A DNA stretch of 64,000 bases from Allium sativum (taxonomy: Eukaryota; Streptophyta; Magnoliopsida; Asparagales; Amaryllidaceae), in NCBI GenBank assembly GCA_030737875.1, contig CM060915.1, positions 636,184,786 through 636,248,785 on the forward strand, written 5' to 3'. A model generated the notes under the pieces. That model saw nothing but the letters and a program-made list of their open reading frames with translations, made no database searches and was not told the DNA's origin. A program made the position numbers and the translations under genes. Numbering within the stretch: the stretch's first letter is position 1; each line of letters starts with the position of its first letter. This document shows positions 36,117-48,245 of the stretch, piece after piece.

Positions 36117-39100
36117 TGAAACGATCCAAACTCGTCCTTACGGGAAAGCCCGGATTGAGTTGAGAATAGGACAAATCAGAACATAATCAGAAGAACATTT
36201 CATTGCTATTACAACAAATTACATAAGAGTACAAGAATATAACATAGTATGAATACATAATATGCAGCAGAAAAATATCAGAGATTTGAGTTACATTTAA
36301 ATACATAGCAGCGGAAAAATAATACATAACACAACTGAAAGAAATATATGGATACAGAGCTTTCCGAGTATAATTCCAGCTGTAAATCCAGGATCCTTGA
36401 AAATAATACCTGCAAAAACCCAACTACTAGCTGTCCGTGTGGAAAATAGGGGCACCCAAAGTTTAGGTTAAAACAAGAACTCCAGGTCAGTCATGTGACT
36501 GGTGTGAGAACTAAAACAGTAGTTTAAAACTTTACTTTAAAAATAAAGTAAATCAAGGGACCACGCCGTATAACACGGAATGTGGTTTCTCCCAAGAATA
36601 CCATTACATAAAACAGTTTATAAACAGCACAATGCTTTTCAAAAAATGACGCAAATATAAGACTCAGGTCCCATCACACAATGCAACGCAAGCTGGAGGA
36701 TAGAGTTTTCCCCTATAATAGCCAAACATGCTTGGTACATTCTAAAAACAAATCATTTTGATATTATTATAAGTGCATAGTTTATCAAACAACTTCAAAT
36801 ATAAATGTATCAATCATAGACGGCATAGTATCCCATGCTACTATGCTGCCATATAGGTTTACAATTAAAACCAAAAAGTCACATATTGGAAATTAGATTT
36901 CCATTATGAGTCGAAGCAAGGGATGTACTCCTTGCCGGTTTTGAGATACTCTAGCAAATGCCTCAGTGTTCCCTGCAATGAACCCTTGAATCCTCCAAGG
37001 TCGGTCCTCCCTTATGTTTAAGGATTAATTATTCATGGACACGTGTTTTCCGGTCCTATAAGACCTATCCATAGGCTCCGTAGTAACCGATAATCCATCA
37101 TCCACATTGGTAAAAATAAATAAATGTCTAGGCTCCATACCATGACATCACCAATAGCTAGAAGGAAACGTTGTGCACTCCTTTGGTCCCTTATCCCATT
37201 TTTGACTCATACCGAGATGTGAGGCTCATGAATTAACGCTATACACAAAGCTATGCTGTTTAAAGCCGTGCTTTGATCATCAACCACAAGACTCTGCTTT
37301 TCAATAGAAGCCTTGATCGTTTGCATCTCAGTATGCCACACTGACAATTCACGCCATGCGACCAATGTCTATCGACATATAGCCTCTTTGCTCGTACATC
37401 TCAGAGAAGGGTGTTAAGCAAAAGAATAAATTCTCCACCATCAAACAGATATATATTTAATAAAGATCAATCAACATAGAATAAAATAAAATGTCAGACG
37501 CACATCTATTTACTAGTTAGTTCTAGGTCTGAACGAAACTGGAGGCACCTTATTCCTTATCCCATATGTCTAATACAGGAGAGATGTCCTCGCATATCCG
37601 GTCGATCTCCAAGTATGTATGGATGATCACAACTTATTACCTTGTCTTGGGTGTACAGCCCAATCAAGACATCGGTAATCATCCAAACGATGTGAAGACC
37701 TCCATTCTTCAACCACTGTCTTCATCGTCAACTTATCATCGAATCAATTATTCGGAATGGGTATAAACCAGGCCTTTCCGAGTAATTCACGTATTTTATA
37801 ATCAAGTGCTATAAAAACACAACATACGCCTCATTCCAATTCTGAATATTCTTTTGTTCAAATATTTATGTCCTTTGGGAAAGGTTCCCATTAATTTTAT
37901 CAAGTATAAATTCTTTTAAATTTATACTTTAATTTTCCTTTGGATATCAATTCTAAACCAAATTAAGGTTTATCAACTAGTCAGGATTATCGAGCCGTAC
38001 CGAAGTAATAATTTATTTATTAATCCTAATCCCAACCTATTCATCCCCTGGAGAAAAACTGGTAATACTCCATATTTAACACCATGGTGCTATCGGTAAA
38101 TTTAATTACCATTTCACTTTCAAATCAAATAAAGATTTAACTATCACTTGGAGTAAAACTGGTGGTACTCCATTCTCGATCATTTCCCAAATTTGATAAC
38201 TTAAATTATTATATTCACATTTTAATCCAATTAAAGATTCATTAAAACTGGACTTAGTTTTAATCTTCCTAAAAATCAATATTAATGATTATTTAACTTT
38301 GGGAAATCAAACATGCCGCATAGACAATCTACAGCATACCATTGATTCTACCGATATATAAGCTTTAAAGTTGTACGTCTTAGAGAAGGGTGTTAAGCAA
38401 GAGAATAAATTCTCCGCCACCAAACAGATATATATATATATTTAGCAGTGATCAACAATATAGTTCGGAATACAATGTTAGACATGTAATCTTGTCTTTA
38501 ACTGGGTTAAAGAACCAATGCCATTTAAAACAGTTCACGATAAACCCAAAAATCCAATTCCACTAATTATGGAATATTCACAGAAAATAGATCAATATAT
38601 AATCGATATCAATTTCCGTATCCGACTAGTAGTATAAGTGGAATAATGACAAAGCCTTTTGCATTCCATATATATTAACAACCTTTTTCCACAGAAGTTC
38701 ACTTCGATTATTACCAAATCGAATTCCATTCAATTCCAATTTAATATATTTAATTGAAAAACTTTACTTTGGAAAATTTCCATTAATCTTAATTAAAAGA
38801 TTTATAAATTCCAAATCATATTTTCACTGTTTATTGGGTTAAAGAACTAGTGTTATTTAAAACACCATTCACGATAAACCCAAAAATCCAATTCTTTTAT
38901 TCAATTCCAATTAAATATTAATTAATTGGTAAACTTCACTAAATATTAATTAAAAGATTTATTCTTTTCTCAACTGGGTTTAAGAACAGTTTTAATGAAG
39001 ACACCATTCACGACAAACCCAAAATCCAATTTAATATTAAATATAAGACTCTCAATAGAAATTATATCGGCTTATATTCAATATCAAATTCTGAAACCAA

Positions 39101-41172
39101 CACATATTGTATGGGGAATAACGATATATATCTATCTTCTAAATTCCTCCACAGTATACGTATAGTCACGGAATCCTATATCGAAATATTCCGAAGATGA
39201 TTTCTATTCCAATTCATACATTGGAACATTCTGGTTGGATTAAAACCATTCACAACTCCAATTTATTTAAAAATTATTGGATTTCAAATCTAGTTAATAA
39301 CTAGCTCATTTTGATAAAAATATTTTTTTATCTATACAAACATGGAAATTTTCATCCCAATTCTTTCCAAATAATTTATTATGATTTTACACAAATTATT
39401 AATATTTTTTTAATAATTTTATTAAGGCCCTTTCAGTCGATTTCCATAAATGGTCAACGAACTACACTTACAACGACCTTTTCCAAATTTATTTAGACAT
39501 AATTCCAAATCCAACTCCTAGATTTCAAATCTATTATATTCGTTGGAAAGCTCTTTTCGATATGAACCCAACGGTTCTGATTTTAGGAGAATCCGACGGT
39601 CGGATCTCCCGTAATGTCAATTCGAAGTCGATGATCGAAATTCGCGAACGGTCGCGGCGTGATGCGTTCTATTCAAGCCATTAAATATGTATAATATATA
39701 TTTCATTGATTTCCATTTAAATCATATTTTATAAATCATTTATAATTTTTTTTAAAACGATTCTAACTTGATTTTCAATTTTAAATCAAAATTGAATATT
39801 CCATATCATTATAATATTTAAATGATAATATTTTCAAAATATCTAATTTGAAATCATTTCCTTTTTTCATTATAGAAATGAATAGAATCAATATAAATAA
39901 CGTTTGCATCAAAATGGTGCATATCTAATCAAGACGGCTTCACATTTTAATCCTTTACGGAATATTATTTTAAAATATTCGTTATCTTAAAATATTCGTT
40001 ATTCCTGAATTGGAATCAGACCCAATCAATTATCATATGATTTTATTTATATGGATTTCATACACATATGTACACAACAATAATGATATATAATTAACCA
40101 TCATCTAGGGTGCATTACACAACTACATAAGCGTTACATATAAATAATTAACGCTTACAATAGCCTGTCAACCAATCGGTTGACATATAACTAAACAACT
40201 GGGATTAGTGTACGTCAAATATCATCCCAATACCCGTATGGGGTTTCAACCAACAAATACTGAATATTATTTGTGCAGTTGGGCGATGTGTAAAATTTAT
40301 CGTCCAATCAATATCTGTTAAATGGGTGTACATAAACAAATCATCCGATTTTAAATGAATATTTATTTTCATTTCAGGAGAATTTTATACCATTCATGTA
40401 TGCATTAAAAATTATATTTTTAATGATAAAATATTTAATTCAACAACGAATATTTTATACAGTTCATATACACATTAAAAATTATATTTTTAATGAATAA
40501 ATATTTATTACAGAAAATTTCGACATTATAACGGCATGATATTAAAACCAGATTAATGTCTAGCATTACCCTCTCCTGATACTGGCTCGTGCCATACACA
40601 AATCAATTTCAATCCAAACAATTCACAATCAATTTCACAACTACAATCCAAATTCCCACAATACAAATCCAAAACAAACAACAAGGTTTGTACAATAAAT
40701 AGTGTCGGGGGCTTCTAAGCCCCGTCTACATCCTAAAATATTTTTAACAGTAAAATAACTTAAGTGAGAAGGAGTTCTCACTTTGGGATCTACTCCACCG
40801 TGCTTTTCTGACGTTCTGATTTATTGTTCTAATCTCAGACTTTGCAAACGAGCTCCAATCTTCACACCGTCTTTTTTTGTAGCTTAAATGCGCCATTCCA
40901 GACGACTTTCGCCTAACATATTTTTTTCCCCAAATTGGTCCATTTCGCCGGAAATCGCGAATAGAAATTTTTGGACAGCAAACTTTGGTAGCATTTTTCG
41001 GATGGCTCCACAATCCAAAATATGACATCCATATACTCAAATCGAAGAGAAAATCATGCTCTTTGATTTTGGTATTGTGGAGTTTTCGCCAGAAGTACAC
41101 GGTTTGGGAGATATTGGCTAAAACAAGTCAGGGTGTTATTTGCAAAACTAAAAATATTAATAATTGGATTTT
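36117..41172 (-). mobile_element. B 5' LTR, first segment
   Basis: Begins TGAAACGATCC and is collinear with 15979 onward until 'aattggatttt', where D enters; the remainder is 57278-58415. H2 is at 40708-40723. Frames such as 36187-36423, 37566-37766 and 40744-41203 have counterparts in the other LTR with shifted ends and are not genes. Confidence 0.92.
41168..41172. repeat. Target site duplication of D, left copy
   Basis: ATTTT, repeated at 57273-57277. The uninterrupted sister LTR of B reads 'aggatttttattgagg' near 21077, the expected empty site. Confidence 0.9.
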
Positions 41173-42394
41173 TGTAATAACCCGGAAATCCGAGCCAATT
41201 TAAAATTTTTATTTTGGCAATTTTGATGAATGTTGAATATTTAAAATGAATTATTTTAAATAAAAACGACAAGAAATTTATTTTGAATAGAATTAGAAAG
41301 TATAGTTTTATTTGAATCATCGTTGGAATATAAATATTTATTTATAATTATAAAAGGAATTGAAAATGGCGCGGTAGTTCGAAAATTCGATTTCAAATTT
41401 CAAATGAATGCACAGGATTCAAAATAAACCGGATTTTAGCGAAACCAAAAATATTTGAATCTAATTGAGAATATCTTTCCAACGAATCCGAAAAATCGAA
41501 ATTTCATAGCAGGAATAAAATGTTATGTCCAGTTGAAAATTCAGAATAGTCGCTATGGAATTCTGGCCCTTAAAAAGGGGAATTTTGCAAACGATCTCGG
41601 TTTTCGACGAAACCACTTTTGTTGGATACGTGATGTCAAGTTATTGCTAGATGCCAAAATTCGTAATTTTTCGAATCAATATGTGAGCGTGGCAAAGGAA
41701 AACGCATTTGACCAGTTTTAGTTGATTTTAATCGACTGGAAAATGGCCATTTTTCAAACGGTCTCGGAATTCGATGATATTAGTTTTGTTAGGACCATAT
41801 CGTCAATATGAAGCTAGAAAATATTTTTCGCGAATTTTTAAAGTTAGTATGTGGCCCCGGTAAAATAAAATGTGCGTTCAAAATCAATATATAGATTTAT
41901 ATTTTGATTTTGATGAAAACTGATCGAAATGATTGAATCGGCTTACGATACATATCCCATTGTGTTCGGAATGAGGGTAATTAGCTAGGGACGACAGTCG
42001 GTGGGTTTCATTTCGAGTTCATAATAGAAAAAAAAAATTCTAATACGGTAAAGATTATATTTTTATTTACATGAAAGATTTGATTTTTTACTTCATAAAG
42101 GTTATATTTTTATTTAGGTAAAGATAATATTTTTATTTTGGAAAAGATAAGATTTTTACTTCGTGAAGTGATGATTTTTTTTATTCATGAAAGTATGATT
42201 TCTACTTCATGAAAGTTGGGATTTTCATAACTAGAAAAGATAAGATTTTCGACATAGAAAAGATATGGTTTTTAAACACAAAAAGGAATGATTTTATATA
42301 AACAAAGTTATGACTTTTAGAATTATAAAAATATAATCTTTATTGATATGAAGTCATTAGAAAAAATATATAAACTTCATTTTATATGTAGCGA

Positions 42395-42545
42395 TAGAAA
42401 AAAATATGATTTTTATATTATAGAAAGAATAGAAAAATATGATTTTTATATTATAGAAAGAATAAAAATATGATTTTTATATTACAGAAAAAATAAAAAT
42501 ATGATTTTTATATTATAGAAAGAATAAAAATATGATTTTTAATGT
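42395..42545 (+). repeat. 31 bp AT-rich tandem repeats in D 5' LTR
   Basis: Four to five copies of 'tatgatttttatattatag' plus 'aaagaataaaaa', unit about 31 bases. The 3' LTR of D has fewer copies at 53315-53440. It lies just upstream of the H2-H3 cluster. Confidence 0.85.
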
Positions 42546-42727
42546 ACAGAACATCATATTAAAAATGTGATTTTAATATGAACATCGTGGAGAAGACTGC
42601 GTTGGAAGTACGGGCAGATCCAGACTATTCTGAATTTCAGAAATAAAATGGAGGAGTGGAACCCCAAGGTGAGAACTCCTCACTTTTATTTTAATTTCTA
42701 GTTTGAAATATATACTAGGATGCAGAC

Positions 42728-42774
42728 GGTGCTTAGTAGCACCCGACACCCATCGTCCACAGACCATGGATGAC
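42728..42774 (+). other. D 5' LTR stem-loops H2 and H3
   Basis: H2 is GGTGC TTAGTA GCACC, as in F and C. H3 reads TCGTCCA ... TGGATGA with a G-T pair in place of the G-C of C. In the 3' LTR of D (53617-53663) H3 reads GTCATCCA ... TGGATGAC, fully paired. Confidence 0.65.
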
Positions 42775-43220
42775 TTGTTTGTTTGATTGCTGTGTTGTGA
42801 AATTTGACTGTTGATTGTGTTGAAATAAAATATATATTCATGTGTTGAAGTAAAATAAATATTCATTTACAAACCGAATGATTTGTTTATGTACACCAAT
42901 TTGACTGATATTGATTGGGACGATAAATTTTACACATCGCCCAACTGCACAAATAAAATCTATGTTTGTTGATTTGAAACCCTACACGGGTATTGGGATG
43001 ATGTTTGACGTACATTAATCCTGATTGTTTAGTTGTATGTCAATGGGTTGACAGACTGTGTAAGCGTTAATTATTTATATTTAATGCTTATGCAGTTGTG
43101 TGGTGCACTCTGGATGATGGTTGATTATTTATCGTTGCTATTATATACATGTGTTGTATGGAATCCATATAATTAACATTATATGGTAATTGATTGTGCC
43201 TCATTCCAATTTGGAAAATA

Positions 43221-43522
43221 AGGAATATTAAAAGAAAATTCATGTGTTGAATAGAAAAGAAAATTCATGTGTTGAATAGAAAAGAAATTCATGTGTTGAA
43301 TAGAATAAAAATTCATGTGTTGAATAGAAAATAAATTCATGTGTTGAATATAATATAAAATTCATGTGTTGAGTAGAATAAAAATTCATGTATTGAATAT
43401 AATAAAAATTCATGTGTTGAATATAATAAAAATTCATGTGTTTAATAATATATATTCATGTGTTGAATAGAATAAATATTCATGTGTTGAATAGAATAAA
43501 CATTCATGTGTTGAATAAAAGC
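43221..43522 (+). repeat. tcatgtgttgaa satellite array in D 5' LTR
   Basis: About a dozen units of 'attcatgtgttgaatagaa' with 'taaaa' linkers, shorter (22-26 bases) than in C. Same LTR position as in C. The frame at 43240-43437 on the minus strand is a by-product. Confidence 0.9.
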
Positions 43523-43762
43523 CGTGTTGATTAGATTGACGCCATTTTGACGTGAATGATATTTATATCGATTTTATATATTTTTATAATGAATATAAGA
43601 AAGAAAGTGATTTCAAAATATAATGTTTTGAAAATATTATCATTTGTATATCGATGATGTGGAATATTCAATTTTGATTCGAAATTGAATATAAAGTTGA
43701 AATCGTTTGGAAAACGAATTTAAAATGATTTATAAAATACGTTTTGAAAGGAAATCGATGAA

Positions 43763-43805
<43 letters not shown>

Positions 43806-46441
43806 ATGGCCTGAACAGAACACGCCGCACCGTGGCAGTTCGCGAATTTCGACCATTGACTTCGAATGGATATTACGGGAGATCCGACCGTCGGATTCTC
43901 CTAAAACCGGAACCGTTGGGTTCCTATCGAAATGAGCTTTTAACAAATATTAGAAATTTGAAATCTAACGGTTGGATTTGGAATTATGTCCAAATCAAAT
44001 TTCGAAAAGGTCGCTGTAAGTGCAGTTCGATGGCCGTTGATGGAATTCGACTGTACGTGTCTTGATATAATTATTAAAAATAGTAATAATTTGTGTAAAA
44101 TCATAAGAAATGATTTGTGAAGAATTGCGATGAAAAATTCCAAATTTGAAAAGATAAAACTAGATTTTTATCGAAATGAACTAGTTCTGAACTAGAATAA
44201 TAATATATTTATTTTTAAATAAATAAATTAGATTTGAAAGGGTTTTAAAAAGTAACCAGAAGTTTCAACAATTGAATTGGAATGGAATGTGATTTTGGGT
44301 TTATAGTGAACCGTGTTTTAAATGACATTGGTTCTTTAACCCAGTTAAAGACAGGATATTGGTTTTTGGGAAGATTAAAACTAAGTGGAGTTTTAATGAA
44401 TCTTTAATTAGATTGAAATGATCGAGAATGGGGTATCACCAGTTTTGCTCTAGGCGATAGTTAAATCTTTAATTAGATTTGAACGTGAAATGGTAATTGA
44501 ATTTACCGATAACACCGTGGTGTTAGATGTGAAGTATGACCAGTTTTACTTCATGGGATGAATAGGTTGGGATTGGGAAATAAAATAAATGGTTACTTCG
44601 GTGTGGTTCGCTAATCCCGACTAATTTGAATTGATATTCAAAGAAAGATTAAAGAATAAATTTAAAAAATTTATCTTTGATAAAATTAATGGGAACCTTT
44701 CCCAAAGAATAAGAATATTTGAATAAAAGAATATTCTGAATTGGAATGAGGCGTATGTTGTGTTTGTGTAACACTTGTTTATTATATACGCGAGTTATTC
44801 AGAAAGATCGGGTTTATCCCATTCTGAATAACTGATTCGACGTGGTGTCGAGGGTGAAGACGATGGTCGAAGACCGGAGGTCTTCACATCTTTTGGGTGA
44901 TTACTGATGATCTTGATTGGGCTATACACCCAGGAGGAGGGGATCAGTTGGTGATCGTCCAGATGTACTTGGAGATCGATGGATATGCGTGGTACAAGGT
45001 GCCTCCGGTTTCGTTCAGACCAAGAACGAACTTGTTAATGGACTGTGTGTCTGACATTGGATTTTATTCTGTGTGATTGATTTCTATTAAATATATATCT
45101 GTTTGGCGGCGGAAAATTTATTCTCTTGCTTAACGCCCTTCTGTGAGACGTACGAGCTCAGGGGTTATATATTGATGGATATCAATCGCATGGAGTGAAT
45201 TGCCTGTGTGGCATGCCTAAGTGGCAATTGTTCAAGGCTTCTGTTGAAAAGCAGAGTCTTGTGGCTGATGATCAAAGCACGGCCTGTGTGGCATAGCTTT
45301 GTGTAACGTTGATTCGCGATCCTCACACCCCGGTTGTGAACCAAAAACGGGAGAGGACCTCAGGGAGGGCATGCATTTCCTTCTAGATATGGTGGTGTCA
45401 GTGACCTACCAGCCCTGACATTTATATTATTTTCACCTGTGTGGTTGTTACTGTTGCGAGGCGCCTCGGATATATCGATGACTGTGTGGAGCCGATGGAG
45501 TCATTTGGCTCATTTACGCCCCAAAGGGCAGGGAAACGCAGTGTTCAGACATTTTAATCCACATCGGTGGACCGTCCCTGACGATCCATGGGGCAGTTGC
45601 GGCTATTCTTGAGGCTCGGACTAGACAGTCTCGAATCGGTAGAGGACGATCCCTGGCCTCGGTTCACAGATGGAAATCCAATTTCCAAATACGTGACTTT
45701 GCAGTTTTTATTGTAGAGCCTAGTATGGCGACATGATATATGGTGCCCATGCCGTCTATGATTGATATTTATGATTAAAATTGTTTTGACACTATGCACT
45801 TATAATAGTATCAAATGATTTGTTTTTAACATACCAAGCATGTTTGGCTATTATAAGGGAAAACCCTATCCTCCGGCTTGTGTCGCACTGTGTGATGGGA
45901 CCTGAGTCTTATAATAGCTTCATTTTTCCAAAAAGCATTGCGTTGTTTTGTTATATGCACTGGTATTCTTGGGAGGAAACCTGTTCCGTGTTATACGGCG
46001 TGGTCTCTTGATATATCTGATTTAAAGTAAAGCTTTAAATAACTGTTTTAGTTCTCACACCACTCACATGACTAACCTGGAGTTTATTGTTTTAACCTAA
46101 ACTCCGGGTGCCCTTATTTTGACACGGGCAGCTTGTAGTTTTGGTTTTGCAGATTTATGTTCACAGGAACCTGGTTTACAGCTGGAATGATATCCGGAAA
46201 GCTCTGTATTTGTGTATTACTTCTAGTTGTGTTTTGTATTATTTTCCGCTGCGATGTATTTAAATGTAATTTAAATCTCTGATATTTTCTATGTAATATT
46301 TATTTATACTCTGTACATTCTTGTATTCTGATGGAATTTTTGTGACATACAATGAAATGTTCTTCTGTCTGCGTTCCGATGTGGCTTGTTTTCACTTCAA
46401 TCCGGGCTTTCCTTACCGGGGAAGTTCGGGTTGTTTTAGCT

Positions 46442-46453
46442 TGGTATCAGAGC
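46442..46453 (+). other. D primer-binding site (tRNA-iMet type)
   Basis: TGGTATCAGAGC, three bases after the LTR end TTTTA. Confidence 0.95.
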
Positions 46454-46789
46454 TTTGGTTTGCAGAGCTCGGAGAACAAGTCACGTTAGTACCAAACGAA
46501 AGAATTCATCAGAGATTGGATTAGTAATATCCAATGAGAATTACTCGTTAGAGATGGGATCAGTAGTATCCTAGAACGAGTGTGAAGAGTGTTGTTTTGA
46601 AAAATAAAATTGAAAATATGTTTTGTTTTGAAATTCGAATCGTTTTATATGTATTTCAATATGTATTTTAAATTAATTTTGACAATCCAATATATAAAGA
46701 TTTTGCATATACGCCTTGTAAACGTGTATTCGAAGTTTTAATGTACTGGATAGTTATAGAATCACACTCTAGTTGCCCAGGGATAATTC

Positions 46790-46811
46790 TGGCGATGGGG
46801 CACCATCGCCA
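46790..46811 (+). other. Leader stem-loop of D
   Basis: TGGCGATGG GGCA CCATCGCCA: a perfect 9 bp stem, 348 nt from the primer site. The fifth pair of the common stem is C-G here and T-A in A, B and C. The outer C-G pair of the others is lost (C opposite A). Confidence 0.75.
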
Positions 46812-47468
46812 ACATTTATGTTCGAGTGACAAAAGTGGGATTTCTATATATTTCCAATTGACTGGTGTGAGAACCAAAACTAGATGGGGCTTATTTTGTG
46901 ATTTGGCATCAAAAATCTGATTTTTGACTATATATCAAAATTATGAATTTGAAACGTTAATCAACTAATTGATTGTTGATTATGTTGTCTGATTATTGTT
47001 TGATTAATTGATTGTTGAACCTTTAGCCAAATTGAATCAAATTGTGAGTTGCATTGAAAATTAGTCGTATTTGCACGCATATACATGTACTTACATTGAA
47101 CAGGTCATAGCGAGGAGGCTAGAGCAGAAGAATAAAATTGTTTGCCCGACAAATAGGTACACATTTACGAATTTATTGGGTTTGGATGACTTTATGAGCC
47201 GATTGGCTAGCCGCTTGGCTGTTTCATTTTCTTTTTGGATTGATGAGGGCCATGGGAGGCTATTTGAAATATCCCGAAGCCCCCGTTGCATGGGAGGTTA
47301 AGGCGAAATTTTTTGAAAATTTAGGGTGTTAGCCAAATTTTTGAAAATTTTGAAAAGTTCTTAGAAACTGAAAAGTTGAAGAACTTAAGCCGTAATGAAA
47401 ATAATGAAAGCTGAGTTGATTTGTTAAACAACTTTCGGCTTAGTTCCTTTTTGGTGACGAAAAGTTTT

Positions 47469-47481
47469 AAGTGGGGGAGAT
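47469..47481 (+). other. D polypurine tract
   Basis: aagtgggggagat immediately before the 3' LTR start TGTAATAACC. Confidence 0.95.
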
Positions 47482-48245
47482 TGTAATAACCCGGAAATCC
47501 GAGCCAATTTAAAAAAATTTATTTTGGCAATTTTGATGAATGTTGAAAATTTAAAATGAATTATTTTAAATAAAAATGACGAGAAATTTATTTTGAATAG
47601 AATTAGAACGTACGTATAGTTTTATTTGAATCGTCGTTGGAATATATTTATTTATTTATAATTATAAAAGGAATTGAAAATGGCGCGGTAGTTTGAAAAT
47701 TTGATTTCAAATTCAAATGAATGCATAGGATTCAAAATAAACCGGATTTTAGCGAAACCAAAAATATTTGAATTTAATTGAAAATATCTTTCCAACGAAT
47801 CCGAAAAATCGAAATTTCATAGCGGGGATAAAAAGTTATGTCCAGTTGAAAATTCAGAATAATCACTATGGAATTCTGGCCCTTAAAAATGGGAATTTTG
47901 CAAACGACCTCGGTTTTCGATGAAACCACTTTTGTTGGATCCGTGATGCCAAGTTATTCTAGATTCCAAAATTCCTAATTTTTCGAATCAATATGTGAGC
48001 GTGGAAAAGGAAAACGCGTTTGACCAGTTTCAGTTGATTTTAATCGACTGGAAAATGGCCATTTTTCAAACGGTATCGGAATTCGATGAAATTAGTTTTG
48101 TTAGGACCGCATCGTCAATACGAAGCTAGAAAATATTTTTCGGGAATTTTTAAAGTTAGTATGTGGCCCCGGTAAAATAAAATGTGCGTTCAAAATCAAT
48201 ATATAGATTTATATTTTGATTTTGACGAAAACTGATCGAAACGAT
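47482..48245 (+). mobile_element. D 3' LTR, first segment
   Basis: Matches 41173 onward up to 'actgatcgaaacgat', where E starts. Contains the 167 bp duplication (47895-48190). Confidence 0.92.

Larger units (their letters stand above)
41173..46438 (+). mobile_element. D 5' LTR
   Basis: Holds module 1 (about 41360-41580), the 167 bp duplication (41590-41870), a 31 bp AT-rich array (42395-42545), H2 (42728-42743), H3 (about 42752-42774), the tcatgtgttgaa array (43221-43522), a TA run (43763-43805), the GC-box module (43805-44060) and the 3' hairpin region (about 46020-46130). The frame at 41455-41721 matches those at 1867, 23202 and 30071, which shows it is LTR sequence, not a gene. Confidence 0.93.
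46439..47481 (+). mobile_element. D interior domain, non-coding leader
   Basis: Primer site at 46442-46453, leader stem-loop at 46790-46811, polypurine tract at 47469-47481. A 76-codon frame (47071-47301) crosses the region that resembles the start of gag in position; it contains no recognisable gag motif and the corresponding stretch in C is interrupted by stops. Not called as a gene. Confidence 0.9.

Noticed and set aside
40744..41203. Overlapping frames of 118 and 72 codons in the B LTR
   Set aside because: Both strands open through the same LTR stretch; ends differ from the sister LTR near 20900 and no family is recognised.
47071..47301. Possible gag start in the D interior
   Set aside because: Position is suggestive but no gag motif or zinc knuckle follows, and the matching stretch of C has stops and indels.
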